The notes beneath the pieces were generated by a model that saw only the letters and a program-made list of their open reading frames with translations, had not been told where the DNA came from and did no database searches. A DNA stretch of 64,000 bases, taken from contig NZ_JBEPKD010000012.1 of assembly GCF_040544555.1 (NCBI RefSeq), positions 1 through 64,000 on the forward strand. The letters run 5' to 3'. This DNA comes from Halalkalibacter oceani. Its GTDB lineage: Bacteria; Bacillota; Bacilli; Bacillales; Bacillaceae_D. Below, one piece after another: positions 48,057 through 56,465 of the stretch. Both the position numbers and the translations under genes were made by a program. The stretch's first letter is position 1. Every line of letters begins with the position of its first letter.

Positions 48057-50129
48057 TCAGTCATGCTGAAACCATTTAAAGAAACGGTTAATGATATGTT
48101 CCTTTTCATGAGTCGCCTCATCGATCGCTTCCACTTCTTCCCCGTCGGGCGCGGGTGGCGGGCACGGCTTTGTCGGCTCGGTCCCTTCCACAAAATAAGT
48201 GACGCGGTGAGTCGGGCAGTCAGCTGTTGCGAGTAAGCCGTTTTGCGGGTTCATCTCGACAGCGACGACTCCTTCCGGCTGCTGGAACGGAATCTTTAAT
48301 TGCTTTTCCAGTGAATGCTCAGTAAAATTGGCCCAAATTTTCTTAGCGATCTGCCCTTCCGTGGCATGCTCGAGTGTTTGTCCTTGATCGTAGCCGACCC
48401 AGACGCCGGTAACGAGCTGAGGCGCATAGCCGATCATCCAGCTGTCGGTCGAGGTCGAACCCGACTTTCCGGCGACTGGCCGATTGACTAAATGGGCAAC
48501 CGAACCGCCTGTGACAGAGGTGTGAGCATTCAAATAAGGATCAAACATCCCGGTCATCAGGTCGGTTAAAATGAAAGCCAGCTTCGGATCGAGAACTTGG
48601 GCGAGGTGCGGCTCTGCTTCAAACAGGACATTCCCCTCCGCATCGACCACCTTGCGGATGAAGCGCGGTTCGACCCTTTTTCCGCCATTGGCAAAGGCGC
48701 TATACGCCCGAACCATCTCGACGACATCAACCGGTAACGTGCCGAGCGCCAAAGAAGGAATTTCCCGCAATGGAGATGTAACCCCAAGCCTTTCCGCGAC
48801 TTCGATGACTTTGTCGGTTCCAAGCAGCAGATGGGTTTTCACCGCATAAATATTATCGGAGAAAGCAATTGCCTGCAAGAGTGTAATAAAATCATCAGCG
48901 TACACACTTTGAAAGTTTTTCGGTGAGTACGTCGCCCGTCCGTCATCATATGTGAACGTTGTTTCCTCGCTTAATAAGGTTGAGGCGGGAGTGAAGCCGT
49001 TTTCGAGCGCCGCATAGTACAGAAAAGGCTTAAAGGCGGAGCCGGGGGCCCGCTTCGCCTGCGTGGCGCGATTGTACGGACTGTCGGCATAATTTTTTCC
49101 GCCGATCAATGCTTTCACATCTCCTGTGCGCGGGTCCATCGCCACGAGCGCGGTTTGCAGCTCGGAATCGGGCATTTCCTTCTCGACCCATCTCTCCGCT
49201 TCTTTCTGCATGTCAGGGTCAAGCGTTGTGTAAATGCTAAGTCCGCCAGCTTCGAACAAGGCGGGATCAAGCCCGGCCTCTTCTATGAGCAACTCTTCGA
49301 CAACGTCCTGAAAATACGGGCCGATGACAGCCTCGCGTTCGAGCTGTTCATGGGTGAAAGTCAATGGTTCAAGATGGGCTTCATCGGCCTCCACCTGTGT
49401 CAGGTTGCCGTTTTCGACCATCGATTGCAGAACAATGCCCTGCCGTGTTTTGGCCCGTTCATAATGAAAGAGGGGAGAATAATAGCTCGGTCCTTTTGGA
49501 ATACCGGCAAGCATGCTCGCTTCGGCCAACGTGAGCTGATTGGCCGATTTGCCGTAATAATGGCGGGCTGCCGCTTCGATGCCGTAAGCCCCGTGACCGT
49601 AGTAAACCGTATTTAAATAGCCTTCAAGAATATCATCCTTCTCGTAATTCATTTCCAGCCGTAGGGAATATAACAGCTCATTCCATTTGCGTTTCCATGT
49701 TTTGTCATGGCTTAAATAAAGATTGCGCGCGTACTGCTGTGTAATCGTGCTCGCTCCCTGTGATTTCGAACCGGAGCGGATGTTGGCAATGACGGCCCCG
49801 CCGATCCGGTGCGGATCAAAGCCAAAATGCTGATAGAAGCGGCGGTCCTCGACGGCAATCGTGGCGTCGATCACATCAGGCGAAATCTCTGATAAGTCGA
49901 CCCAATAACGGTGCTCGCCGTGATGCCTTTCGCCGATTGGCGTATTATCAGCTCCGTAATAGACAGTCGTTTGCGACACATTTAAGGGCGGAGGCCCTTG
50001 CATTTTCGTATAAGAAAGCAGCGCGACCGCACTTGCCGCCAGGAAAACAAGCCCCAGTAAACAGAGGCGAAAAAACAGCCGTACGAGTCGCCGTCTGCGT
50101 CTGATTCGGCGGTTTATGATGACTTCCAT
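48057..50129 (-). CDS. pbpG: Class A penicillin-binding protein (PbpG/PBP2d type)
   Basis: This 690-residue bifunctional peptidoglycan synthase has an Arg-rich cytoplasmic tail, a membrane helix (about 20-41), a GT51 glycosyltransferase domain with catalytic Glu94 in EDRRFYQHFGFD and STITQQYARNLYL, and a transpeptidase with Ser364-x-x-Lys367 (GSAFKP), SDN at 424-426 and Lys555-Ser-Gly (KSG in place of the commoner KTG). The C-terminus is acidic. B. subtilis PbpG (YwhE) makes forespore germ-cell-wall peptidoglycan; gene order ywhD-pbpG-speE-speB is retained, supporting the same assignment. Confidence 0.94.
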   Translation of the reverse strand: MEVIINRRIRRRRRLVRLFFRLCLLGLVFLAASAVALLSYTKMQGPPPLNVSQTTVYYGADNTPIGERHHGEHRYWVDLSEISPDVIDATIAVEDRRFYQHFGFDPHRIGGAVIANIRSGSKSQGASTITQQYARNLYLSHDKTWKRKWNELLYSLRLEMNYEKDDILEGYLNTVYYGHGAYGIEAAARHYYGKSANQLTLAEASMLAGIPKGPSYYSPLFHYERAKTRQGIVLQSMVENGNLTQVEADEAHLEPLTFTHEQLEREAVIGPYFQDVVEELLIEEAGLDPALFEAGGLSIYTTLDPDMQKEAERWVEKEMPDSELQTALVAMDPRTGDVKALIGGKNYADSPYNRATQAKRAPGSAFKPFLYYAALENGFTPASTLLSEETTFTYDDGRATYSPKNFQSVYADDFITLLQAIAFSDNIYAVKTHLLLGTDKVIEVAERLGVTSPLREIPSLALGTLPVDVVEMVRAYSAFANGGKRVEPRFIRKVVDAEGNVLFEAEPHLAQVLDPKLAFILTDLMTGMFDPYLNAHTSVTGGSVAHLVNRPVAGKSGSTSTDSWMIGYAPQLVTGVWVGYDQGQTLEHATEGQIAKKIWANFTEHSLEKQLKIPFQQPEGVVAVEMNPQNGLLATADCPTHRVTYFVEGTEPTKPCPPPAPDGEEVEAIDEATHEKEHIINRFFKWFQHD

Positions 50130-50414
50130 TTCGTCACCTCATTCTTAGTTTCGTCACTAATCTAGTGGACACGTTTCTAGTTTTGGTAGAAACAGTAGGT
50201 TTTAAACATCAGAAGCAACAGAAGACATAGAAATTTTGCTTGCTTTTTTACCTTATTGCTTTATACTTTCATTTGTTGAAGACAGCAGGTCAGGGGAAGC
50301 TGCTGAAAAACTTTCTTTTGCGTAACAAAAAACGGCTTTCGACTTGTTTCACATAAGTAACATAATTAAGTAAACGCTATAATAGAAGATCAGTATTTGA
50401 ACGAGGTGATTGTC

Positions 50415-51242
50415 ATGGAATTATGGTTTACAGAAAAGCAGACAGAGCGTTTTGGGATTACAGCAAAAATCAAGCGAACGCTTCATACAGAAAAAACGGA
50501 CTTTCAGCAGCTGGATGTTATCGAAACCGAGGAATTTGGCAATATGCTTGTCCTTGATGGAATGGTGATGACAACGGAAAAGGATGAATTTGTTTATCAT
50601 GAAATGGTCGCTCATGTTCCGTTGTTTACCCATCCTGAGCCGAAGCATGTTCTCGTTGTCGGCGGCGGGGACGGAGGAGTGATCCGTGAGGTGCTGAAGC
50701 ATCCGTCCGTCGAAAAAGCGACTCTTGTGGAAATTGACGGAAAGGTGATTGAGTATTCGAAGAAATATTTGCCGTCGATTGCTGGGGCATTGGATGATCC
50801 GCGCGTCGATGTTCAAGTCGATGACGGCTTTATGCATATTGCCAAGGCGGAGGATGCCTATGATGTCATTATGGTTGATTCTACGGAGCCTGTCGGACCG
50901 GCAGTGAAGCTGTTTGAAAAAGGATTTTATGAAGGAATTTCAAAAGCGTTGAAAGAGGACGGTATTTTTGTCGCGCAGACGGACAACCCGTGGTTTCATC
51001 AGGAATTGATCAAAAATGTGTATCGCGACGTCCAGGATATTTTTCCGATTACCCGTCTGTATACGGCGAATATCCCGACATATCCAAGCGGGCTGTGGAC
51101 GTTTACGATCGGTTCAAAGCGTCACGATCCGCTTGCTGTGGAAGAGAGCCGCTTTCACGACATAGAAACGAAGTATTATACGAAAGAGCTTCATAAGGCG
51201 GCATTTGTTTTGCCGAAGTTTGTAGCTGATCTCGTGAAGTAA
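50415..51242 (+). CDS. speE: Spermidine synthase
   Basis: This 275-residue aminopropyltransferase makes spermidine from putrescine and decarboxylated S-adenosylmethionine. It shows HVLVVGGGDGGVIREVLKHPSVE (nucleotide site, GGGDGG), LVEIDGKVIEYSKKYLP, and DVIMVDSTEPVGPA with the catalytic Asp. ATG 50415 follows CGAGGTGAT; an upstream in-frame GTG-type start at 50397 has no ribosome-binding site. speB follows after 12 bases, giving the agmatine-to-putrescine-to-spermidine pair in one operon. Confidence 0.96.
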   Translation: MELWFTEKQTERFGITAKIKRTLHTEKTDFQQLDVIETEEFGNMLVLDGMVMTTEKDEFVYHEMVAHVPLFTHPEPKHVLVVGGGDGGVIREVLKHPSVEKATLVEIDGKVIEYSKKYLPSIAGALDDPRVDVQVDDGFMHIAKAEDAYDVIMVDSTEPVGPAVKLFEKGFYEGISKALKEDGIFVAQTDNPWFHQELIKNVYRDVQDIFPITRLYTANIPTYPSGLWTFTIGSKRHDPLAVEESRFHDIETKYYTKELHKAAFVLPKFVADLVK

Positions 51243-51254
51243 GGGGAGATAAGG

Positions 51255-52127
51255 ATGCGCTTTGACGAAGCCTATTCAGGTAAAGTGTTTATTATGAGCA
51301 AGCCAAGCTATGAAGAAAGCCGGGCTGTTCTTTACGGCATGCCGATGGATTGGACGGTCTCCTTCCGTCCCGGCTCCCGCTTTGGTCCCGCACGGATTCG
51401 CGAGGCTTCTCTCGGACTGGAAGAATACAGCCCGTATTTGGACAGGCATTTAGAGGACGTTAACTATTTCGATGCCGGCGATATTCCGCTGCCGTTCGGT
51501 AACGCGGCCCGCAGCCTTGATATGGTTGAGGAGTACGTTGACCGGCTGCTTGCGGATGGAAAGTTTCCTCTTGGTCTTGGCGGAGAGCATTTGCTGTCGT
51601 GGCCTATTTTCAAAGCAATGGCGAAAAAGTACCCGGAGATGACGATTATCCATATCGATGCCCATGCCGACTTGCGAGAAGAATACGAAGGGGAACCTCT
51701 TTCCCATTCCACACCGATTCGTAAGGCGTGCGAGCTGATCGGCCCGCAAAATGTTTATTCGTTTGGCATTCGCTCCGGCATGCGCGAAGAATTTCAATAT
51801 GCGAAGGACGCCGGGATGTACATGGCGAAGTTTGAAGTCGCCGAGCCATTAAAAGAAATTTTGCCGACATTGGCGAACCGTCCGGTTTACGTGACGATTG
51901 ATATTGACGTTCTTGATCCGGCTCATGCGCCGGGCACCGGCACGGCCGAAGCCGGTGGGATTACGTCAAAGGAGCTGCTTGAAGCGATAACGGCGATTGC
52001 CAACTCGGATATAACGGTGATTGGAGCGGATTTGGTTGAGGTCGCGCCTGCCTATGACCCGACAGAACAAACGCAAATCGCAGCCAGCAAATTTGTCCGC
52101 GAAATGCTGCTTGGCTGGGTGAAATAA
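51255..52127 (+). CDS. speB: Agmatinase
   Basis: This 290-residue ureohydrolase cleaves agmatine to putrescine and urea. The dinuclear manganese site is visible: His112 (GGEH), Asp135/His137/Asp139 (HIDAHADL) and the later DIDVLDPAHAPGTG. N-terminal FRPGSRFGPARIREAS is typical of agmatinase rather than arginase. ATG 51255 follows AGGGGAGA. Ends with a strong terminator. Confidence 0.96.
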   Translation: MRFDEAYSGKVFIMSKPSYEESRAVLYGMPMDWTVSFRPGSRFGPARIREASLGLEEYSPYLDRHLEDVNYFDAGDIPLPFGNAARSLDMVEEYVDRLLADGKFPLGLGGEHLLSWPIFKAMAKKYPEMTIIHIDAHADLREEYEGEPLSHSTPIRKACELIGPQNVYSFGIRSGMREEFQYAKDAGMYMAKFEVAEPLKEILPTLANRPVYVTIDIDVLDPAHAPGTGTAEAGGITSKELLEAITAIANSDITVIGADLVEVAPAYDPTEQTQIAASKFVREMLLGWVK

Positions 52128-52166
52128 GAGGGCGTGTTTTCGATCGCCCGCTTCAAACATTGCTTA

Positions 52167-52218
52167 GGGGCTGGGTAAAAGGTAAGAATAACCTTTTGTC
52201 CCAGCCCCCTCTCTTTTT
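52167..52218 (+). terminator. Terminator after speB
   Basis: GGGGCTGGGTAAAAGGT (52167-52183) pairs with ACCTTTTGTCCCAGCCCC (52191-52208), followed by a T/C tract. Preceded by ATTGCTTAG, shared with the hairpin near 56420. Confidence 0.87.
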
Positions 52219-52298
52219 CCTTTTCAGAAAAGATCACAGCACTGCTTGCAACTGCCTTGTAAACTCGCTAAACTTGAACAGAGAAAGGTGTGCGGGGC

Positions 52299-52739
52299 AT
52301 GAAAAAAGCGATTCAGCGATCAATTAAAATGCGATTTCAAACAAGGATTGACCATCAAGATCACACAGATGCCTATGAATTTACAACAAGAGGAGAACTC
52401 TTTCATAAAGGGAAACATGATTATTTGCGGTTTGAAGAAGTATTGAATAATGAAACGATCCAAACGACGATGAAATGGAATGGCCGCGAGCTTATTTTGA
52501 TTCGTCAAGGGGTCATTTTAATGCGTCAAACGTTTATTGCCGGAGAAACAACAGTTGGCCGTTATGTAACCCCGGAGGCTTCATGGGAGACGACGGCGGT
52601 GACTGAGAAAGTGTTTGTCCAGTGGCCGGCGGGGAAGGTCAAAGGAAGAATCGACCTGACGTATCAATTTGAGCTGCAAGGTCAGGCGACTGGAAAGCAT
52701 ACGGTACGATTGACACTAGAGGAGGACACGAGTAGATGA
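52299..52739 (+). CDS. ywiB: DUF1934 family protein YwiB
   Basis: This 146-residue protein has a beta-barrel, calycin-like DUF1934 pattern (SIKMRFQTRIDHQDHTDAYEFTTRGELFHKGKHDYLRFEE, read in parts; LILIRQGVILMRQTFIAGETT). Function unknown. It overlaps argS by four bases (ATGA), the same pairing as B. subtilis ywiB-argS. ATG 52299 is preferred over GTG 52290, which falls on the AAAGGTG site. Confidence 0.9.
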   Translation: MKKAIQRSIKMRFQTRIDHQDHTDAYEFTTRGELFHKGKHDYLRFEEVLNNETIQTTMKWNGRELILIRQGVILMRQTFIAGETTVGRYVTPEASWETTAVTEKVFVQWPAGKVKGRIDLTYQFELQGQATGKHTVRLTLEEDTSR

Positions 52740-54406
52740 ACAGTGTAGAACAAATCAAACAACGGTTGAAAGAGGAAATCATCAAGGCCGTCGTCGAAGC
52801 CGGTCTTGCGCCGGAAGAGCAAATTCCGGAAGTGATTCTTGAATCACCGAAAGAGAAAGCGCACGGTGATTATGCGAGCAATATGGCAATGCAGCTGACC
52901 CGGATCGCTAAAAAAGCCCCTAGGGTCATCGCCGAAGAGCTTGTCGGAAAGCTGAACTATCAGGCCGCAGCGATAGAGAAGGTCGAAATTGCCGGCCCTG
53001 GCTTTATTAATTTCTTTATGGACAACCGTTATTTGCGCGAAGTCGTTCCGGCCGTGCTGAAGGCAGGCGATACATACGGGCAGACGAACGTCGGAGGTGG
53101 CAGCCGGATTCAGGTTGAGTTTGTCTCGGCGAACCCGACGGGCACCCTCCATTTAGGTCATGCGCGCGGTGCGGCCGTCGGCGATGCACTTTGCAATATT
53201 TTGGCGAAGGCCGGCTATGACGTGGAACGGGAATATTATATTAATGATGCCGGAAATCAGATTGACAATTTAACACTCTCGCTTGAAGCGCGCTATTATC
53301 AGGCGTTAGGATTGGAGAAAGACATGCCGGAGGACGGCTACCGCGGGCAGGACATTATTGACTTCGGCAAACAGCTTGCTGAGGAATATGGCGATAAATT
53401 CGTCCAAGTATCGGAAGAAGAGCGCCACGCCTTCCTTCGTCAATACGGTCTTGAAAAGGAGCTTGATAAAATTAAGCAGGACTTGCGTGAATACCGGGTT
53501 GAGTTTGACAATTGGTTCTCGGAAACATCCTTATACGAGAGCGGCAAAGTCGAGGAAGCGCTCGAGGTGTTAAAGCAAAAAGGAAAAACATATGAACAGG
53601 ACGGCGCGACTTGGTTTAGAACAACGGAGTACGGCGATGATAAAGACCGTGTTCTGATCAAAAATGACGGCTCGTACACCTATTTGACTCCGGATATTGC
53701 CTATCATCAGGATAAAATGAAGCGCGGCTTTGATAAGCTGATCAACATTTGGGGCGCCGATCATCACGGCTATATCGCGCGCATGAAGGCGGCGATCCAG
53801 GCGCTCGGCTATGAGGCGGAGCAGCTTGAAGTCCAGATTATTCAAATGGTCAGCCTCTATCAGGGCGGAGAAAAAGTGAAAATGAGCAAACGGACGGGGA
53901 AAGCGGTAACGTTGCGTGACCTGATGGAGGAAGTCGGCATTGATGCGACCCGTTATTTCTTTGCGATGCGCAGCGCTGATACTCAGCTTGATTTCGATAT
54001 GGATCTGGCGGTATCGACATCGAATGAAAACCCGGTTTATTACGTGCAGTATGCTCATGCCCGCGTATGCAGCATGCTTCGTCAAGGGGCAGAAGCCGGC
54101 TTTACTTTCGATGAGGCGACCGATCTGTCTGTGCTCAATTCCGAGAAGGCGTATGACCTGTTAAAAGCGATTGGCGACTTCCCGCTTGTCGTGGCGGAAG
54201 CGGCAGAAAAGCAAATCCCGCACCGGATTACGAATTATGTGCATGAACTAGCCTCAACGCTGCACAGCTTTTACAATGCCGAACGCGTCATTGATGCCGA
54301 CAATGCAGAAGCGACGAGCGCCCGGCTTGCGTTAATGAAAGCGACGCAAATTACGATTAAAAACGCCCTAACACTCGTTGGCGTCTCTGCGCCGGAAAAA
54401 ATGTAA
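52736..54406 (+). CDS. argS: Arginyl-tRNA synthetase
   Basis: This 556-residue class I synthetase charges tRNA-Arg. It has the N-terminal tRNA D-loop-binding domain (EKAHGDYASNMAMQL), the HIGH motif as HLGHARG with NPTG before it (VSANPTGTLHLGHARGAAVGDAL), KMSKRTGKAVTLRDLMEEVG in place of KMSKS, and the helical anticodon-binding domain ending in MKATQITIKNALTLVGVSAPEKM. Normal length. It is translationally coupled to ywiB. I see no T-box leader, which would have to lie upstream of ywiB. Confidence 0.97.
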   Translation: MNSVEQIKQRLKEEIIKAVVEAGLAPEEQIPEVILESPKEKAHGDYASNMAMQLTRIAKKAPRVIAEELVGKLNYQAAAIEKVEIAGPGFINFFMDNRYLREVVPAVLKAGDTYGQTNVGGGSRIQVEFVSANPTGTLHLGHARGAAVGDALCNILAKAGYDVEREYYINDAGNQIDNLTLSLEARYYQALGLEKDMPEDGYRGQDIIDFGKQLAEEYGDKFVQVSEEERHAFLRQYGLEKELDKIKQDLREYRVEFDNWFSETSLYESGKVEEALEVLKQKGKTYEQDGATWFRTTEYGDDKDRVLIKNDGSYTYLTPDIAYHQDKMKRGFDKLINIWGADHHGYIARMKAAIQALGYEAEQLEVQIIQMVSLYQGGEKVKMSKRTGKAVTLRDLMEEVGIDATRYFFAMRSADTQLDFDMDLAVSTSNENPVYYVQYAHARVCSMLRQGAEAGFTFDEATDLSVLNSEKAYDLLKAIGDFPLVVAEAAEKQIPHRITNYVHELASTLHSFYNAERVIDADNAEATSARLALMKATQITIKNALTLVGVSAPEKM

Positions 54407-54439
54407 GGCTGCATGAGCGGGAAGAAAGGAAGATAAAGA

Positions 54440-54922
54440 ATGACAACGCTTATCTGGATTTTGATTATCGCTTTATTTCTATTGAGCTTCATTGGACTGA
54501 TTTTCCCGCTCGTGCCGTCTGTCCTTGTTTTATGGGGAGGGTTCCTGCTGTATGCGTTCGCGCTTGACGGGGAGCCCCTTTCGCTCTGGTTTTGGATAGG
54601 GGCAGCGCTGTTAACGATCGTGATGCTGGTGGCAGATTTGATTGCCGGTCAATATTTTGTGAAAAAATACGGAGGATCAAAATGGGGAGAACGAATGGCG
54701 GCTGTCGGCGTGATCGTCGGCTCCTTCGTCTATCCACCATTCGGCATCATTCTTGTTCCGTTTGCGCTAGTCTTCGTCACTGAGCTTCTCTCCTCAAAAG
54801 ACACCAAGCACGCCGGCCTGGTGGCTGTTGCCTCCTTCCTCGCCTTCCTCAGCAGCACCCTTGCCAAATTCATCATCCAACTCCTCCTCATCATCTGGTT
54901 TACGCTGGAAGTGATGATCTAA
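54440..54922 (+). CDS. DUF456 family membrane protein
   Basis: This 160-residue protein has four to five hydrophobic segments and the DUF456 pattern LIFPLVPSVLVLWGGFLLYAF and AGQYFVKKYGGSKWGERMAAVGVIVGSFVYPPFGIILVPF. Function unknown. It follows argS by 33 bases with GAAAGGAAG before the ATG. Its last codons (EVMI-stop) lie inside the left arm of a perfect 19-bp inverted repeat, so the 3' end of the gene is also its terminator hairpin and may be a recent product of the adjacent repeat. Confidence 0.87.
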   Translation: MTTLIWILIIALFLLSFIGLIFPLVPSVLVLWGGFLLYAFALDGEPLSLWFWIGAALLTIVMLVADLIAGQYFVKKYGGSKWGERMAAVGVIVGSFVYPPFGIILVPFALVFVTELLSSKDTKHAGLVAVASFLAFLSSTLAKFIIQLLLIIWFTLEVMI

Positions 54923-54955
54923 AAAGGAGGGACCTTCTCCTTTTTAGATCATCAC
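54911..54955 (+). terminator. Perfect 19-bp inverted repeat containing the DUF456 stop codon
   Basis: GTGATGATCTAAAAAGGAG (54911-54929) and its exact complement (54937-54955) enclose a 7-base loop. The TAA stop lies in the left arm, and the right arm carries an inner CTTTTTAG. The right arm plus flank is then repeated downstream. Confidence 0.8.
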
Positions 54956-55175
54956 GAAGGCCGAGCGGAGCCGCTGAAGAAGTGGAAGGGCCATGAACGG
55001 TTTTCTCATGGACCGCCAGCGAGCGCAGCCGGCCAAAAAGGAGGGACCTTCTCCTTTTTAGATCATCACGAAGGCCGAGCGGAGCCGCTGAAGAAGTGGA
55101 AGGCCATGAGCGGTTTTCTCATGGACCGCCAGCGAGCGTAGCCGGCCAAAAAGGAGGGACCGTCTCCTTTTCAGA
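54921..55175. repeat. Tandem repeat of a 113-114 bp unit, two full copies and a partial third
   Basis: Unit 1 runs 54921-55034, unit 2 55035-55147 and a partial third unit 55148-55175. Each starts AAAAAGGAGGGACC and ends CAGCCGGCC (or TAGCCGGCC), with inner hairpins AAAAAGGAG/CTCCTTTTT and CCATGAG/CTCATGG. Units 1 and 2 differ by a few substitutions and one base in length. No reading frame of note. It fills the gap between the DUF456 and xapX genes. Confidence 0.9.
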
Positions 55176-55250
55176 ATAGCACGGCAGGTGGTTGGTTTTG
55201 TATAAAGACGGAATTTGAACACACACTATAGCAAGAAAGAAGGGATAAAC

Positions 55251-55421
55251 ATGCAAGAGGTTTTCTTAGCACTGCTTGCCGGACTGGTAGTCGGTTTTCT
55301 TTTTGCGTTAATTAAGCTGCCGATCCCTGCACCTCCTGCGTTATCAGGAGTCATGGGCATTGTTGGCATTTTTATCGGTTATAAATTGTACCAATGGATT
55401 ATTCCGTTTTTTCAGTCCTAA
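55251..55421 (+). CDS. XapX domain protein (DUF1427)
   Basis: This 56-residue protein has two membrane helices joined by the proline-rich turn KLPIPAPPALSGVMGIVGIFIG, the XapX signature. The name comes from a gene near xanthosine phosphorylase in E. coli; function unknown. ATG 55251 follows GAAGGGATAAAC; an in-frame ATG at 55215 adds a hydrophilic leader without a ribosome-binding site. Confidence 0.85.
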   Translation: MQEVFLALLAGLVVGFLFALIKLPIPAPPALSGVMGIVGIFIGYKLYQWIIPFFQS

Positions 55422-55473
55422 GAACACTGTATGTCTGCATGAGTGCTCCCGCGAATGAAAGGGGTACAGCAAG

Positions 55474-56253
55474 TTGCCATATTTTCAGGAAAATGATGTG
55501 AAGCTTTACTATGAGACAGACGGTGAAGGGACCCCGATCGTATTGCTGCACCCCCCGGTGATGGGGCATCTGACGTTTCGTTTTCAGCGTCCGCTGGCGA
55601 AGCATTTCAAGCTTATCTTCGTTGACCTGCTCGACAGCGGGCGCAGCACGAAGCATTCGTCAGCTGCTAATGTGACGGAGCTTGCCAGGCTGACCCATTC
55701 CTTACTTAAGAAGCTGAATGTAAAAAAAGTGATTGTGCTGGGCTATTCGAATGGCGGTTCCATTGCCCAGGAATTCGCTCTGCGCTATCCGGGGAGCACG
55801 GCAGGGATGATATTAATTGGTGGCTTCCCCGAGGTATCAAGCTTTTTGCTGAAAAAGGAATTCGAGCTTGGGATCTGGGCTGCGGGAAAAGAGCTTATTT
55901 CTTTATTCTCTTTCGTGCTTTCCAGGGCTCATTTTACTTCACATAAAGAACAGCAGGAAATGGCCGGCTTTATTAAAAAGGCCGACGGTGAAACATTGAA
56001 GCGCATCTACGAAGACGGGATGAACTATGTCTCGACCGATCGCTTAGCGCAAATAAAAGTACCAGTCCTTCTGCTGTACGGCAAGCGGGATCGATATATG
56101 CGCACATATTTGCTGCCCTTTTGCCGCCATCTTGCTGACTTGGAGATCGTCATCGTCAGTGAGGTCGCCCATCAAGTGCCGACAAAGCGTCCAGAGGAGT
56201 GCAATCAAATCATTAAAAGCTGGTTGCTGCGAAAAAAATTGGTTACCATGTAA
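55474..56253 (+). CDS. Alpha/beta hydrolase
   Basis: This 259-residue protein has the alpha/beta-hydrolase fold: oxyanion-hole region VLLHPPVMG, nucleophile elbow GYSNGG with Ser92, acid Asp206 (LLYGKRDRYM) and His233 (VAHQVP). Substrate unknown; there is no signal peptide, so it acts in the cytoplasm. The start is TTG at 55474, after AAAGGGGT. It is not part of the recalled backbone and ends before a perfect stem-loop at 56323-56357. Confidence 0.88.
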   Translation: MPYFQENDVKLYYETDGEGTPIVLLHPPVMGHLTFRFQRPLAKHFKLIFVDLLDSGRSTKHSSAANVTELARLTHSLLKKLNVKKVIVLGYSNGGSIAQEFALRYPGSTAGMILIGGFPEVSSFLLKKEFELGIWAAGKELISLFSFVLSRAHFTSHKEQQEMAGFIKKADGETLKRIYEDGMNYVSTDRLAQIKVPVLLLYGKRDRYMRTYLLPFCRHLADLEIVIVSEVAHQVPTKRPEECNQIIKSWLLRKKLVTM

Positions 56254-56322
56254 CGCGCTAATAGGAGAAGAGCTTGAGATAAAACTAGCTTTGGACCTAC
56301 TGGCAATGGCTTCACACGCCAC

Positions 56323-56357
56323 AAGCCCGTTGTGAGAAACCCACTCACAACGGGCTT
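56323..56357. terminator. Stem-loop after the alpha/beta hydrolase gene
   Basis: AAGCCCGTTGTGAG (56323-56336) pairs perfectly with CTCACAACGGGCTT (56344-56357), followed by TAAAA. On the minus strand AAAGCCCGTT is followed by GTGGC; only a weak T-tract exists either way. Confidence 0.65.
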
Positions 56358-56425
56358 TAAAAGATCGTGGCGGTTCCGCTCATTGCTTAGAGAGGCTGGA
56401 CTGTAACGGGTTAGCCTACAGGAGT

Positions 56426-56464
56426 GGCTTGGATAAAAGGGAATAAAACGCCTTTATCCAAGCC
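56426..56464. terminator. Hairpin between the hydrolase and cls genes
   Basis: GGCTTGGATAAAAGG (56426-56440) pairs with CCTTTATCCAAGCC (56451-56464), one bulged A, directly at the cls stop codon. It belongs to the look-alike hairpin family, but lacks a T-run. Confidence 0.65.
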
Positions 56465-56465
56465 T

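Noticed and set aside
52219..52298. Possible T-box leader upstream of ywiB-argS
   Set aside because: The gap after the speB terminator is only about 80 bases and has no specifier stem or T-box sequence.
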